A DNA stretch of 33,638 nt from NCBI RefSeq assembly GCF_003003775.1, contig NZ_PVWJ01000052.1, positions 1 through 33,638 on the forward strand, in the 5' to 3' direction. The notes beneath the pieces were generated by a model. The model ran no database searches, was not told the origin of the DNA, and saw nothing but the letters and a program-made list of their open reading frames with translations. Position numbers and translations under genes: made by a program. Below are positions 24,854 through 32,749 of the stretch, one piece after another; positions within the stretch are counted from its first letter, which is position 1, and each line of letters begins with the position of its first letter. Source of the stretch: Merismopedia glauca CCAP 1448/3 (GTDB taxonomy: Bacteria > Cyanobacteriota > Cyanobacteriia > Cyanobacteriales > CCAP-1448).

Positions 24854-25777
24854 ATGAGTCACTTTACCCAACTTATCGGTCAACCGCAAGCAGTTCAGTT
24901 ATTATCTCAAGCAATAGCACAAAATCGGATAGCACCAGCGTATCTGTTTGCAGGATCGGATGGAGTGGGGAAAAAAGTAGCTGCTAAAGGATTTATCGAG
25001 CTAATTTGTAACAAACCCGTTAAAAGCGGTAATATTGGTGATTTATTGTGGGTAGAACCTACTTACCTCCATCAAGGTCAACGAATTTCCGTTGCCGAAG
25101 CAGCCGCTCAAGGAGTTAAGAAAAAAGCACCGCCGGAGGTGCGTTTAGACCAAATTCGAGAAATTAGTGTCTTTTTGAGTCGTCCTCCCTTAATCGCTCC
25201 GCGATCGATTGTAGTTATCGAACAAGCTGAAACAATGGGAGAAGCCGCAGCGAATGCTTTGCTCAAAACCCTAGAAGAACCAGGACAAGCCACCATCATT
25301 TTACTGGCTCCTAGCGTGGGATCGTTACTGCCTACTTTGGTCTCTCGGTGTCAAACTATTCCTTTTGTACGGCTAGATATCAAGGGGATGCAGCAAGTTT
25401 TGACTCAAATTGGTCAAACAGAGATCCTCCAGACTCCAGAAATTATAGCTCTCGCGCAGGGAAGTCCAGGAGCAGCGATCGCTCACTCTCAACAATTATC
25501 GCAAATTCCGATAGATTTGCTAGATCGAGTTCGTACTTTACCGCAGAACTACCGTCAAGCCTTAGAAATAGCGCGCCAAATTGACAAAAGCCTAGAAATT
25601 GACAGCCAAATTTGGTTAGTTGACTATCTCCAGCAGTATTACTGGAAAAAGTGGCAGCAAAAAGCCCTCCTGGAACCTTTAGAAACTGCTCGTCGCTACC
25701 TTTTGAGTTACGTGCAACCCAGATTGGTTTGGGAATGTACTTTTCTAACTTTCCGTAATTTGACTGCTGGCTCTTGA
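24854..25777 (+). CDS. holB: DNA polymerase III delta-prime subunit
   Basis: A clamp-loader AAA+ subunit that, with tau/gamma and delta, loads the sliding clamp. The P-loop-like Gly-Ser-Asp-Gly-Val-Gly-Lys-Lys (about 35-42) has Lys in place of Ser/Thr, in line with delta-prime not hydrolysing ATP. The Ala-Leu-Leu-Lys-Thr-Leu-Glu-Glu-Pro motif and a Ser-Arg-Cys sensor-1 type motif follow. I use the ATG at 24854 (307 residues) and not the TTG five codons earlier. A HIP1 palindrome AGGCGATCGCCT lies just upstream. Confidence 0.9.
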   Translation: MSHFTQLIGQPQAVQLLSQAIAQNRIAPAYLFAGSDGVGKKVAAKGFIELICNKPVKSGNIGDLLWVEPTYLHQGQRISVAEAAAQGVKKKAPPEVRLDQIREISVFLSRPPLIAPRSIVVIEQAETMGEAAANALLKTLEEPGQATIILLAPSVGSLLPTLVSRCQTIPFVRLDIKGMQQVLTQIGQTEILQTPEIIALAQGSPGAAIAHSQQLSQIPIDLLDRVRTLPQNYRQALEIARQIDKSLEIDSQIWLVDYLQQYYWKKWQQKALLEPLETARRYLLSYVQPRLVWECTFLTFRNLTAGS

Positions 25778-25802
25778 TTCTTAAGATGATGTAGTAGTAA
25801 AC

Positions 25803-26024
25803 ATGAGCGATCGCTCTTATGATAGCTACAGTATTGGCTTTCCTAGTGACGGTACTTGGTGGGTGCGGCTTAACAGTGATTGGAACGGTTTTAGTCCAGA
25901 TTTTGGAAATAAACCTGGTTACAATACCACAGCGTTTAATAGCAATCCTGGAGATCCAGATCGAATGCCTTTTTGTGGCAATGTCGGGATCGGCTCCTAT
26001 AGTGTTTTAATTCTCTCCCAATAA
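25803..26024 (+). pseudogene. C-terminal fragment of an alpha-amylase family enzyme
   Basis: A 73-codon frame gives Gly-Phe-Pro-Ser-Asp-Gly-Thr-Trp, Arg-Leu-Asn-Ser-Asp-Trp-Asn-Gly, Pro-Gly-Tyr-Asn-Thr-Thr and a final Gly-Asn-Val-Gly-Ile-Gly-Ser-Tyr-Ser-x-Leu-Ile-Leu-Ser-Gln. This is the last half of the all-beta C-terminal domain of bacterial amylases and branching-type enzymes. The catalytic barrel is absent. The apparent ATG is within a HIP1 context (GAGCGATCGCTC), so the start is probably fortuitous. A frame in +1 register here encodes a hydrophobic peptide and is taken as a shadow. Confidence 0.7.
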
Positions 26025-26406
26025 GTAACGTAGTGCTATATTTCCCCTCCTTCTCCTGCAAGGAGAGGGAGGATGGGAGGGTTTTAGAGTATCGAAATTT
26101 ACTCTCTAACTATGGTCGATATCTCACCACTAAAGAACTCTGTCGTCAGTTAGAATCGTGGAATTTCAACGCTTTTGAAGATATCTCACTATTTATGTTT
26201 GGGGGATACGATTAATTTTGATCCAACTCTAGATAAATGTTGGGGCTAGTTTTGGTAGGTGTGATACACTTTGCCAGATTGAGATTCAAGAAACTTGAAA
26301 GTTAAGTAAACATTACCAAAAAGGTGTGGGAAGCAACCCATATGTAAGCGTATAGAACGAGCGATCGCCGTGATAAATTCAAGACATGAACTTAGGAGCG
26401 ATCTAG
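26025..26406. other. Intergenic region with a purine/pyrimidine hairpin and one weak frame
   Basis: At about 26044-26076, CCTCCTTCTCCT pairs imperfectly with AGGAGAGGGAGG, a dispersed-repeat-like hairpin. A 60-codon frame (26033-26215) starts inside it. Its last 44 residues (from Val-Leu-Glu-Tyr to Gly-Gly-Tyr-Asp) look protein-like, with a Tyr-Leu-Thr-Thr-Lys-Glu-Leu helix, and could be a gene remnant I cannot identify. AGGAG about 8 bp before 26407 is the ribosome site of the next gene. Confidence 0.4.
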
Positions 26407-26766
26407 ATGTACGGAGCAGATACCGATAAGCGGAAGCTACTTTCTGTATTGAGTCACGGCTCGATTTTCTTTAATGCCACTGTGGTAGCAATTGGCATTC
26501 CCATTGCTATTTTGATAGTATCCGATGACCCTGTAGTTAAAGAAAATGCCAAGGAAGCTATCAATTTCCACCTGAATGTGGGCTTAGTAAATATCTTGTG
26601 GGCCGCATTGTGGATATTTTTAGCCATTATCACTTTAGGTCTAGCTTTGCCCCTATTTTCACTTTGGGTTTTCCTGCACTGGGGTTTAACTATTTGGGCA
26701 ATTTGGTCTTGTTTGCAGAACCCAGAAGTACCTTTTCGCTATCCCTTTATCTTTCGCGTTATCTAA
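26407..26766 (+). CDS. Small DUF4870/Tic20-like membrane protein
   Basis: A 119-residue integral membrane protein with about three hydrophobic segments (18-38, 55-80 and 84-103). The motif Lys-Glu-Asn-Ala-Lys-Glu-Ala-Ile-Asn-Phe-His, with Asp-Asp-Pro before it, is the signature of the DUF4870 group, which is distantly related to Tic20-type proteins. Function is not known. It has a good ribosome site (AGGAG) and stands between holB-region debris and pdhB. Confidence 0.8.
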   Translation: MYGADTDKRKLLSVLSHGSIFFNATVVAIGIPIAILIVSDDPVVKENAKEAINFHLNVGLVNILWAALWIFLAIITLGLALPLFSLWVFLHWGLTIWAIWSCLQNPEVPFRYPFIFRVI

Positions 26767-26902
26767 GCATATGGGGAGGTATGCTCGTCATGTCTCCCTC
26801 CTAGAAAAATTTATTGTTATGGCTCATCTGCCAGGAGCGATCGCGAGTTATGATTAGGGTTTGACTATTTTACTTACCCACTACATTTAACCCAATCATC
26901 TG

Positions 26903-27886
26903 ATGGCAGAAACTTTATTTTTCAATGCTTTACGTGAAGCGATCGATGAAGAAATGGCGCGTGACTCTTCCGTCTTCGTTTTGGGTGAAGATGTTGGTCA
27001 CTATGGCGGTTCCTATAAGGTTACCAAAGACTTATATAAAAAGTATGGCGATTTAAGGGTTCTCGATACTCCCATTGCTGAAAATAGCTTTACAGGCTTA
27101 GCTGTCGGAGCCGCGATGACGGGTTTGCGCCCTATCATTGAAGGAATGAATATGGGCTTCTTACTGCTAGCTTTTAACCAAATTTCCAACAATGCTGGAA
27201 TGTTGCGTTACACCTCTGGCGGAAACTTCAAAATTCCTCTAGTCATCAGAGGACCAGGTGGTGTAGGTCGTCAACTCGGTGCAGAACACTCTCAACGCCT
27301 AGAAGCCTACTTCCAAGCTGTCCCAGGACTCAAAATTGTAGCTTGTTCTACCCCGTATAATGCCAAAGGGTTGCTCAAATCTGCCATTAGAGATGAAAAT
27401 CCGGTACTGTTCTTTGAACACGTCCTCCTCTACAACCTGAAAGAAAACCTGCCAGAAAAAGAATACTTGATCCCTCTAGATAAAGCTGAAATCGTCCGTC
27501 CTGGTAAAGATGTGACGATTTTGACCTATTCCAGAATGCGCCACCACGTCATGCAGGCTGTTCCTGCGATCGAAAAACAAGGTTTCGATCCAGAAGTGAT
27601 TGACTTAATTTCCCTCAAACCTTTGGATATGGAAACGATTGGTGCATCGGTTCGCAAAACCCATCGTGTAATTATTGTAGAAGAATGCATGAAAACAGGA
27701 GGAATCGCCGCCGAACTCATTGCCAGAATTAGTGAAGAATTGTTTGATGAATTAGATGCTCCCATTGTGCGATTATCTTCTCAAGATATTCCTACCCCTT
27801 ACAATGGCAAGCTAGAGAGTTTGACAATTGTCCAGCCTCCACAAATCGTAGAAGCAGTGCAAAAAATCGTGACTGGTAAGATTTAA
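26903..27886 (+). CDS. pdhB: Pyruvate dehydrogenase E1 component, beta subunit
   Basis: The transketolase-like beta chain of the E1 heterotetramer that decarboxylates pyruvate to feed acetyl-CoA synthesis. Gly-Glu-Asp-Val-Gly-x-Tyr-Gly-Gly, Asp-Thr-Pro-Ile-Ala-Glu-Asn-Ser-Phe with the conserved thiamine-contact glutamate, and Gly-Ala-Glu-His-Ser-Gln are present. A full-length transketolase C-terminal domain ends the 327 residues. No pdhA is adjacent, as is usual in cyanobacteria, where pdh genes are scattered. A hairpin terminator follows directly. Confidence 0.96.
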   Translation: MAETLFFNALREAIDEEMARDSSVFVLGEDVGHYGGSYKVTKDLYKKYGDLRVLDTPIAENSFTGLAVGAAMTGLRPIIEGMNMGFLLLAFNQISNNAGMLRYTSGGNFKIPLVIRGPGGVGRQLGAEHSQRLEAYFQAVPGLKIVACSTPYNAKGLLKSAIRDENPVLFFEHVLLYNLKENLPEKEYLIPLDKAEIVRPGKDVTILTYSRMRHHVMQAVPAIEKQGFDPEVIDLISLKPLDMETIGASVRKTHRVIIVEECMKTGGIAAELIARISEELFDELDAPIVRLSSQDIPTPYNGKLESLTIVQPPQIVEAVQKIVTGKI

Positions 27887-27892
27887 TCCTAA

Positions 27893-27916
27893 AAAGACGC
27901 GAATTTTTGCGTCTTT
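27893..27916 (+). terminator. Terminator-like hairpin after pdhB
   Basis: AAAGACGC (27893-27900) pairs with GCGTCTTT (27909-27916), 8 bp perfect, loop GAATTTTT, 7 bp after the pdhB stop. A short T-run is part of the stem end. A modest but plausible rho-independent stop, consistent with pdhB being separate from secDF. Confidence 0.6.
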
Positions 27917-27928
27917 CTGGATACAAAG

Positions 27929-28060
27929 TGCGGCTGGGCGGGTTTGGTTTAATATTGATAACTTCGGATTAATTTGTGGTGAAGAGGGCAGATTTTGTTT
28001 GATATTGATAACTTCGGATTAATTTGTTTGCTAAACCTGCCCCTACAAACCCGCACCGAC
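27929..28060. repeat. Direct repeat with 50-bp period inside inverted GCGGGTTTG arms
   Basis: A 26-bp sequence beginning ATATTGATAACTTCGG is exact at 27952-27977 and 28002-28027. Outside them, GCGGGTTTG (27938-27946) is the inverse of CAAACCCGC (28046-28054). The whole stretch looks like a small non-coding repeat unit, duplicated once. It takes up most of the 241-bp pdhB-secD spacer. Confidence 0.65.
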
Positions 28061-28127
28061 AAATCTTATGGTTGTTTAATTGGATCTGATATAAATTCTG
28101 ACTTGTGACTTATTTATCGTATTTGCT

Positions 28128-29525
28128 ATGCAAAAACAACGTTCCGTATTGGCATTAATCATAGTTTTAGTAATTCTTGCCATAGGTGTTTTAGTCGCTA
28201 GACCGATTAAATTAGGACTAGATTTACAAGGTGGTTCTCAATTAACTTTGCAACTTAAAACTACAGCCGAAGTTAAAGAGATTAAAAGTGAAGATTTAGA
28301 CGCTGTCAAAAATATTGTCGAAAATCGGATTAACGCTTTGGGTGTGGCTGAACCCCTGATTCAAACTGTAGGTAATGACCAGATCATAGTCCAGTTGGCA
28401 GGTGTAAACGATCCTAAAGATGCAGAACGAGTCCTCAACGTGCGGGCGCAATTAGACTTTAGGGAACAAAAACCAGGCACTGAAGGGCAATTACAAGCTC
28501 AAAATCAAGTTAGACAAGTTTTGCTGCAAGAAAAAGAGAAACTCAACCAAAGTAAAGATAAAGCTGCGATAGATAAAAATAAAGAGTCTCTTGCCAAGAT
28601 AAACGAAGAAATTGGCAAAATGTTTCAGTCTACGGGTTTGACTGGCAAAAATCTCAAAGATGCTCGTCAACAACCAGTTGGTCAAGCGTGGGAAGTATCG
28701 TTGCTGTTCGATCCTGAAGGTGGAGAGAAATTTGCCCAACTAACCAAAAATCTGGCAGGTACAGGTCGTAGTATCGGTATTTTTCTTGATGGTGAGCCGA
28801 TTAGTACTCCAACTGTTGATGTCAAGTTTGCTCAAACAGGGATTACGGGAGGCGCAGCCGTGATTGAAGGCAATTTTAGCGCTAAAGAATCTTACGAGTT
28901 AGGCATTCAATTACGGGGTGGTGCTTTACCTGTACCAGTAGAAATCGTTGAAAATCGTACTGTTGGGGCTACTTTAGGGAGAGATAGTATTCAACGTAGT
29001 ATCTACGCTGCTTCTGGAGGATTACTGCTAGTGCTGTTGTTTATGGGAGTTTACTATCGTCTCCCAGGGGCGATCGCAGATGTCTCTTTGGTAATCTACG
29101 CTTTACTAAACTTAGCTGTATTTGCTCTGTTGGGAGTGGTTCTGACTTTACCTGGAATTGCTGGGTTTATCTTGAGTATTGGGATGGCTGTAGATGCTAA
29201 CGTCCTCATTTTTGAACGAACTAGAGAAGAACTCCGTGCGGGTAAAACTTTGTATCGTTCGGTTGAATCAGGATTTTATCGGGCTTTTTCCAGTATTTTA
29301 GACAGTAATGTGACTACTTTGATTGCTTGTGGCGCTCTATTTTACTTTGGGAGCGGATTAGTTAAAGGTTTTGCCGTTACTCTAGGGATTGGTGTGTTGA
29401 TTAGTATGTTCACTGCACTTACTTGCAGCCGATCGCTACTTCTATTAGCAGTTTTGGGATTTCCCTTCCTCCGGCAGAGATTGGATTTATTCTGTCCTAA
29501 TTTGCCAACTTCTGTGAATTCTTGA
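28128..29525 (+). CDS. secD: Protein translocase subunit SecD
   Basis: With SecF it uses the proton gradient to pull exported proteins off SecYEG. The N-terminal helix (about 8-25), the Gly-Leu-Asp-Leu-Gln-Gly-Gly-Ser motif, a large periplasmic or lumenal P1 domain, and five C-terminal helices with the Gly-Met-Ala-Val-Asp-Ala-Asn-Val-Leu-Ile-Phe-Glu-Arg motif are all clear. Length (465) is normal for cyanobacteria. The stop is 9 bp before secF, which has a strong AGGAG site, so the pair is an operon. Confidence 0.97.
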   Translation: MQKQRSVLALIIVLVILAIGVLVARPIKLGLDLQGGSQLTLQLKTTAEVKEIKSEDLDAVKNIVENRINALGVAEPLIQTVGNDQIIVQLAGVNDPKDAERVLNVRAQLDFREQKPGTEGQLQAQNQVRQVLLQEKEKLNQSKDKAAIDKNKESLAKINEEIGKMFQSTGLTGKNLKDARQQPVGQAWEVSLLFDPEGGEKFAQLTKNLAGTGRSIGIFLDGEPISTPTVDVKFAQTGITGGAAVIEGNFSAKESYELGIQLRGGALPVPVEIVENRTVGATLGRDSIQRSIYAASGGLLLVLLFMGVYYRLPGAIADVSLVIYALLNLAVFALLGVVLTLPGIAGFILSIGMAVDANVLIFERTREELRAGKTLYRSVESGFYRAFSSILDSNVTTLIACGALFYFGSGLVKGFAVTLGIGVLISMFTALTCSRSLLLLAVLGFPFLRQRLDLFCPNLPTSVNS

Positions 29526-29534
29526 GGAGCAACC

Positions 29535-30497
29535 ATGAAACTAAATGTCATCAAAAATCGAGGGTTGTGGTGGGGAATTTCTAGCCTCATTATTCTCAGT
29601 GGTTTAGCCTCAATGGTTATTTCCTGGAATAGACCAGATATTCGCGCTCCTTTACGCCCTAGCCTGGATTTTATTGGTGGAACGCGCTTGCAGTACGAGT
29701 TAGATTGCTCTAAGCCAGGTAACTGCGATAAACCAATTGATATTGCTGTTGTCAGCGAAGTAATGAAAGCCCAAGATTTGGCTAACAGTAGTATTCAAGT
29801 AGTAGATAAATATGGTGTTTCCATACGTACCAAAAAATTAGACGTAGGCGATCGCACTCAGCTAGAAGCAGCACTGACTCAAAAACTCGGCGCTTTCGAT
29901 CCCCAAAAGACTCAAAATGATACTGTAGGGCCAACTTTAGGACAGCAAATTTTCCAACAGGGCTTACTAGCCTTGATTGTCTCTTTTGCGGGAATTCTGA
30001 TTTATTTGACTTTTCGCTTCCAGTTTGACTATTCTTTCTTCGCCTTCGTCGCTCTAGTTCACGATGTACTCATCACTGCTGGAATTTTCTCCATTTTGGG
30101 TTTAGTGCAAGGAATCGAGGTAGATAGTCTCTTTATTGTCTCTTTGCTGACAATTATCGGATTTTCAGTCAACGATACGGTGGTTATTTACGATCGCATT
30201 CGGGAAGTATTGAGTCTTAACCCAGAAGCCTCGATCGATCAGGTGGTAGACGATGCGGTGAATCAAACTTTAACGCGATCAATTAATACCACTGTGACAG
30301 TATTGTTGACTTTAAGCGCGATTTTCTTCTTTGGTGGTGAAACCCTCAAATATTTTGCTCTAGCTTTAATTATTGGATTTACGGCTGGGGCATATTCGAG
30401 TATCTTTATTGCCAGTACCTTACTAGCTTGGTGGAGAGGACGTAGTACTAAGAAGGAAGATGGAAGAAGGAAGATGGAAGAAGGGATAAATTCCTAA
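29535..30497 (+). CDS. secF: Protein translocase subunit SecF
   Basis: The SecD partner. It shows one N-terminal helix, Leu-Asp-Phe-Ile-Gly-Gly-Thr, a short P1 domain, and five C-terminal helices including [11 protein letters not shown]. Its last residues (after Trp-Arg-Gly-Arg) are coded by a GAAGGAA/GATGGAA heptamer array and end Glu-Glu-Gly-Ile-Asn-Ser. The charged tail is therefore probably repeat-derived. AGGAG lies 7 bp before the ATG. The next gene starts 2 bp after the stop. Confidence 0.96.
   Translation: MKLNVIKNRGLWWGISSLIILSGLASMVISWNRPDIRAPLRPSLDFIGGTRLQYELDCSKPGNCDKPIDIAVVSEVMKAQDLANSSIQVVDKYGVSIRTKKLDVGDRTQLEAALTQKLGAFDPQKTQNDTVGPTLGQQIFQQGLLALIVSFAGILIYLTFRFQFDYSFFAFVALVHDVLITAGIFSILGLVQGIEVDSLFIVSLLTIIGFSVNDTVVIYDRIREVLSLNPEASIDQVVDDAVNQTLTRSINTTVTVLLTLSAIFFFGGETLKYFALALIIGFTAGAYSSIFIASTLLAWWRGRSTKKEDGRRKMEEGINS
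30452..30486. repeat. 7-bp tandem repeat forming the SecF tail
   Basis: The units are GAAGGAA, GATGGAA, GAAGGAA, GATGGAA and GAAGGGA, so there is a 14-bp higher period. The array codes for about the last 16 residues before the stop. It belongs to the cyclic GAAGAAG family seen at 1842-1876. Confidence 0.8.
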
Positions 30498-30499
30498 AA

Positions 30500-30916
30500 A
30501 TGACCAAAATCTCCAAGATAGCTGATGATGATGGTGAAAAAATCGAACTAGATCCAACTTTTGAGGCGCAACTGGAAAAGTTACACCGTCTCAGTGTCTA
30601 TGGTAGGTGGTTGACTGTGCTACTTTTATGGCTCAGTGTGGGCGCTGGGAGTTTGTGGCAATTACGCTACAATATCGGTCTATTGCAAGAAAATTTTACC
30701 TGGGCTGCTGTACGCTACGGCTTGCTTTTTAATCCTCTACCTACCATTGGTTTATCTGTGTGTATTGGGATGACTGCTGCGGTTCTAGTGTGGCAAAGTC
30801 GCAATATTCTCTACGGGTTATCAGAACCAGAACAAAAGCGTTTAGTACAACAAGTACGGCAAATTAGACATCAAGGCAGATCTCATCCTTTATGGAGGTG
30901 GATTTGTCAAGATTAG
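30500..30916 (+). CDS. Conserved cyanobacterial two-helix membrane protein
   Basis: A 138-residue protein with two predicted membrane segments (about 37-57 and 77-98), a charged N-terminal region and a basic C-terminal cytosolic tail ending in Trp-Arg-Trp. It starts 2 bp after secF, so it is translationally linked. Similar small proteins appear to follow secDF in other cyanobacteria (from memory), which would suit an accessory of the translocase, but no function is established. A HIP1-centred palindrome CTTAGCGATCGCTAAG begins just after its stop (30917-30932). Confidence 0.75.
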   Translation: MTKISKIADDDGEKIELDPTFEAQLEKLHRLSVYGRWLTVLLLWLSVGAGSLWQLRYNIGLLQENFTWAAVRYGLLFNPLPTIGLSVCIGMTAAVLVWQSRNILYGLSEPEQKRLVQQVRQIRHQGRSHPLWRWICQD

Positions 30917-30943
30917 CTTAGCGATCGCTAAGTACCTCAACAC

Positions 30944-31025
30944 AATTAATTGTATATTTTCTAGTCCCATGCCCTATGCCCTATGCCCTATGCCCCGTGC
31001 CCAAAACCAACTTATACAATTAATT
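30944..31025. repeat. AATTAATTGTATA inverted repeats flanking a heptamer array
   Basis: AATTAATTGTATA (30944-30956) is exactly inverted at 31013-31025. Between the arms lies the CCTATGC heptamer array. The left arm also overlaps the palindrome ACAATTAATTGT. The arrangement could be an inserted unit with its own ends. Confidence 0.55.
30966..31000. repeat. C-rich 7-bp tandem repeat (CCTATGC type)
   Basis: The units are CCCATGC, CCTATGC three times, and CCCGTGC. Six runs of three or more C spaced by about 4 nt give a quadruplex-type pattern on the minus strand. The unit is the reverse complement family of 1-40. Confidence 0.85.
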
Positions 31026-31084
31026 TTGCCTACCTACTTACTTCCTAATTTTACTCTCGATACCCAAAAACCCTAGCGGAGAAC

Positions 31085-31099
31085 CGGAGTATACTAGAA
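31085..31099 (+). promoter_or_regulatory. Candidate operator/-10 element upstream of the Rrf2-type regulator
   Basis: The 8-bp palindrome AGTATACT (31089-31096) contains TATACT, a good -10 hexamer, about 30 bp before the GTG start. No matching -35 is obvious 16-18 bp upstream. An Rrf2-family dimer could bind such a palindrome and regulate its own gene, but this is speculation from position. Confidence 0.3.
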
Positions 31100-31125
31100 G
31101 GACTACTGATTATAAATTAAGTCCT

Positions 31126-31563
31126 GTGGAACTCTCTTGCAAGACGGAATACGCTCTGCTGGCATTATTGGAACTAGCCAGTCACTATCAACCAGGAGAA
31201 CCGTTACAAATTAGGCAAATCGCCGATAAACAACTGATTCCAGATCGCTACTTAGAACAGTTGCTAGCCACTCTCCGCCGTGGAGGTTTAATTAAAAGCC
31301 TGCGTGGTGCTAAAGGAGGCTATCTTCTGGCGCGAGAACCTTGGAAAATTCACCTGTTTGAAGTGGTGAAATGTTTAGAGGGTGCCGAAAGACAAGCTTC
31401 TAGTGCAGATCCTATTGCCAAAACGGTCGAGACTGCGGTAGTTATGGAAGTCTGGAAGGAAGTGGATGCTAGTGTAGATGAAGTTTTACAACGCTACACT
31501 CTCCAAGATTTGTGCGATCGCCGAGACGCTAGACGGCAACTCGATATTATGTACTATATCTGA
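31126..31563 (+). CDS. Rrf2-family transcriptional regulator
   Basis: A winged-helix regulator of 145 residues that starts with GTG. The N-terminus (Cys-Lys-Thr-Glu-Tyr-Ala-Leu), the recognition helix region (Pro-Asp-Arg-Tyr-Leu-Glu-Gln-Leu-Leu-x2-Leu-Arg) and the wing Gly-Ala-Lys-Gly-Gly-Tyr-Leu-Leu fit Rrf2. The three closely spaced cysteines that hold the iron-sulfur cluster in IscR are missing: only one cysteine (Lys-Cys-Leu-Glu) is in that segment. It is therefore more like CymR, the cysteine-metabolism repressor that binds CysK in Bacillus. The next gene, 109 bp on, is a cysteine synthase. No upstream AGGAG is evident, which leaves the exact start less certain. Confidence 0.87.
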   Translation: MELSCKTEYALLALLELASHYQPGEPLQIRQIADKQLIPDRYLEQLLATLRRGGLIKSLRGAKGGYLLAREPWKIHLFEVVKCLEGAERQASSADPIAKTVETAVVMEVWKEVDASVDEVLQRYTLQDLCDRRDARRQLDIMYYI

Positions 31564-31672
31564 TCGGTTAACTATGCCGATAAGATAAATTAAAAGCCAG
31601 ATGCTTCAGCTTCAAAAACAGAAGCCGAGAAATTCCCCTTCTTCCTTCATCAACCCCCAAAAACTTTTATTT

Positions 31673-32611
31673 ATGCGGATAGCCAAAAATATTACCGAAC
31701 TGATTGGACGCACACCTTTAGTAGAATTAAACCGAATTCCTCAAGCTGAAGGTTGTTTAGCAAGAATTCTGGTTAAACTTGAAGGCATGAACCCCGCAGC
31801 CTCAGTTAAAGATCGAATTGGCGCTAATATGATTGAAGCCGCCGAAAAAGAAGGATTGATTTATCCAGGGAAAACCCTATTAGTTGAACCCACATCAGGA
31901 AACACAGGAATTGCTCTGGCGATGGTAGCCGCAGCCAAAGGCTATCGGTTAATCTTAACCATGCCAGAAACCATGAGTTTAGAAAGACGAGCCATGTTAC
32001 GAGCTTATGGAGCAGAATTGGAATTAACTCCAGGAACCGAAGGAATGAGCGGTTGTATTCGCAGAGCGCAAGAAATTGTGGATAAAACTCCCCACGCCTA
32101 TATGTTGCAGCAATTTCGCAATCCAGCCAATCCAGCTATTCATCGCGAAACTACGGCTGAAGAAATTTGGCAAGATACAGATGGACAAGTTGATATCCTA
32201 ATTGCAGGAGTAGGAACTGGGGGAACGATTACCGGAGTTGCAGAAGCTATCAAAAGCCGAAAACCCAGTTTTAAGGCGATCGCTGTCGAACCAGTCAATA
32301 GTCCCGTTCTTTCTGGTGGTAAACCAGGACCCCATAAGATTCAAGGGATTGGGGCAGGATTTGTACCTCAAGTCTTAAAAGCCAGCTTAATTGACGAAAT
32401 AATTACTGTTTCTGACGAAGAAGCTATATCCTACGGACGCAGACTTGCTAGAGAAGAAGGATTGTTATCGGGAATCTCATCTGGTGCGGCTCTTTGTGCA
32501 GCCATTAAAGTCGGTCAGCGCCCAGAAAATCAAGATAAACTGATCGTAATGATTCAGCCAAGTTATGGGGAACGTTATCTGAGTACACCCCTATTCCAAG
32601 ATCCAGTTTAG
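31673..32611 (+). CDS. cysK: Cysteine synthase (O-acetylserine sulfhydrylase)
   Basis: A PLP enzyme making cysteine from O-acetylserine and sulfide. The Schiff-base lysine is Lys46 in Asn-Pro-Ala-Ala-Ser-Val-Lys-Asp-Arg, followed by the substrate loop Thr-Ser-Gly-Asn-Thr-Gly and the phosphate loop Gly-Thr-Gly-Gly-Thr, with a Ser-Ser-Gly motif near the end. I choose the ATG at 31673 (312 residues); a frame open upstream to 31601 would add 24 unlikely residues. The downstream repeat begins on the last base of its TAG. cysK and cysM types cannot be firmly separated by eye. Confidence 0.93.
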   Translation: MRIAKNITELIGRTPLVELNRIPQAEGCLARILVKLEGMNPAASVKDRIGANMIEAAEKEGLIYPGKTLLVEPTSGNTGIALAMVAAAKGYRLILTMPETMSLERRAMLRAYGAELELTPGTEGMSGCIRRAQEIVDKTPHAYMLQQFRNPANPAIHRETTAEEIWQDTDGQVDILIAGVGTGGTITGVAEAIKSRKPSFKAIAVEPVNSPVLSGGKPGPHKIQGIGAGFVPQVLKASLIDEIITVSDEEAISYGRRLAREEGLLSGISSGAALCAAIKVGQRPENQDKLIVMIQPSYGERYLSTPLFQDPV

Positions 32612-32671
32612 AAGTCAGAAGTCAGAAGTCAGAAGTCAGAAGTCAGAAGTCAGAAGTCAGAAGTCAGAAGT
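32611..32671. repeat. GAAGTCA 7-bp tandem repeat, 8.7 copies
   Basis: Eight exact copies of GAAGTCA plus GAAGT, starting on the last base of the cysK stop codon. It is the longest array in the window. Copies are identical, which implies recent expansion or active homogenisation. Confidence 0.95.
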
Positions 32672-32749
32672 AAAATTTGATAGGATTCAAGGCTTTAGCA
32701 TTCGATCCTATTGTAATAGTATTGGCGACGGCGTTTCAATTGCTCTTCC

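Noticed and set aside
25819-26010. Hydrophobic 63-residue frame overlapping the amylase fragment
   Set aside because: The other frame matches a known domain strongly; this one is its out-of-register shadow.
26033-26215. 60-codon frame beginning in a dispersed hairpin
   Set aside because: Its start is inside a repeat and I cannot place the protein; it is mentioned only as a possible remnant.
32611-32671. Regular repeats that might suggest a CRISPR array
   Set aside because: The repeats are contiguous 7-bp units with no spacers, and no cas genes are present; they are short tandem repeats.
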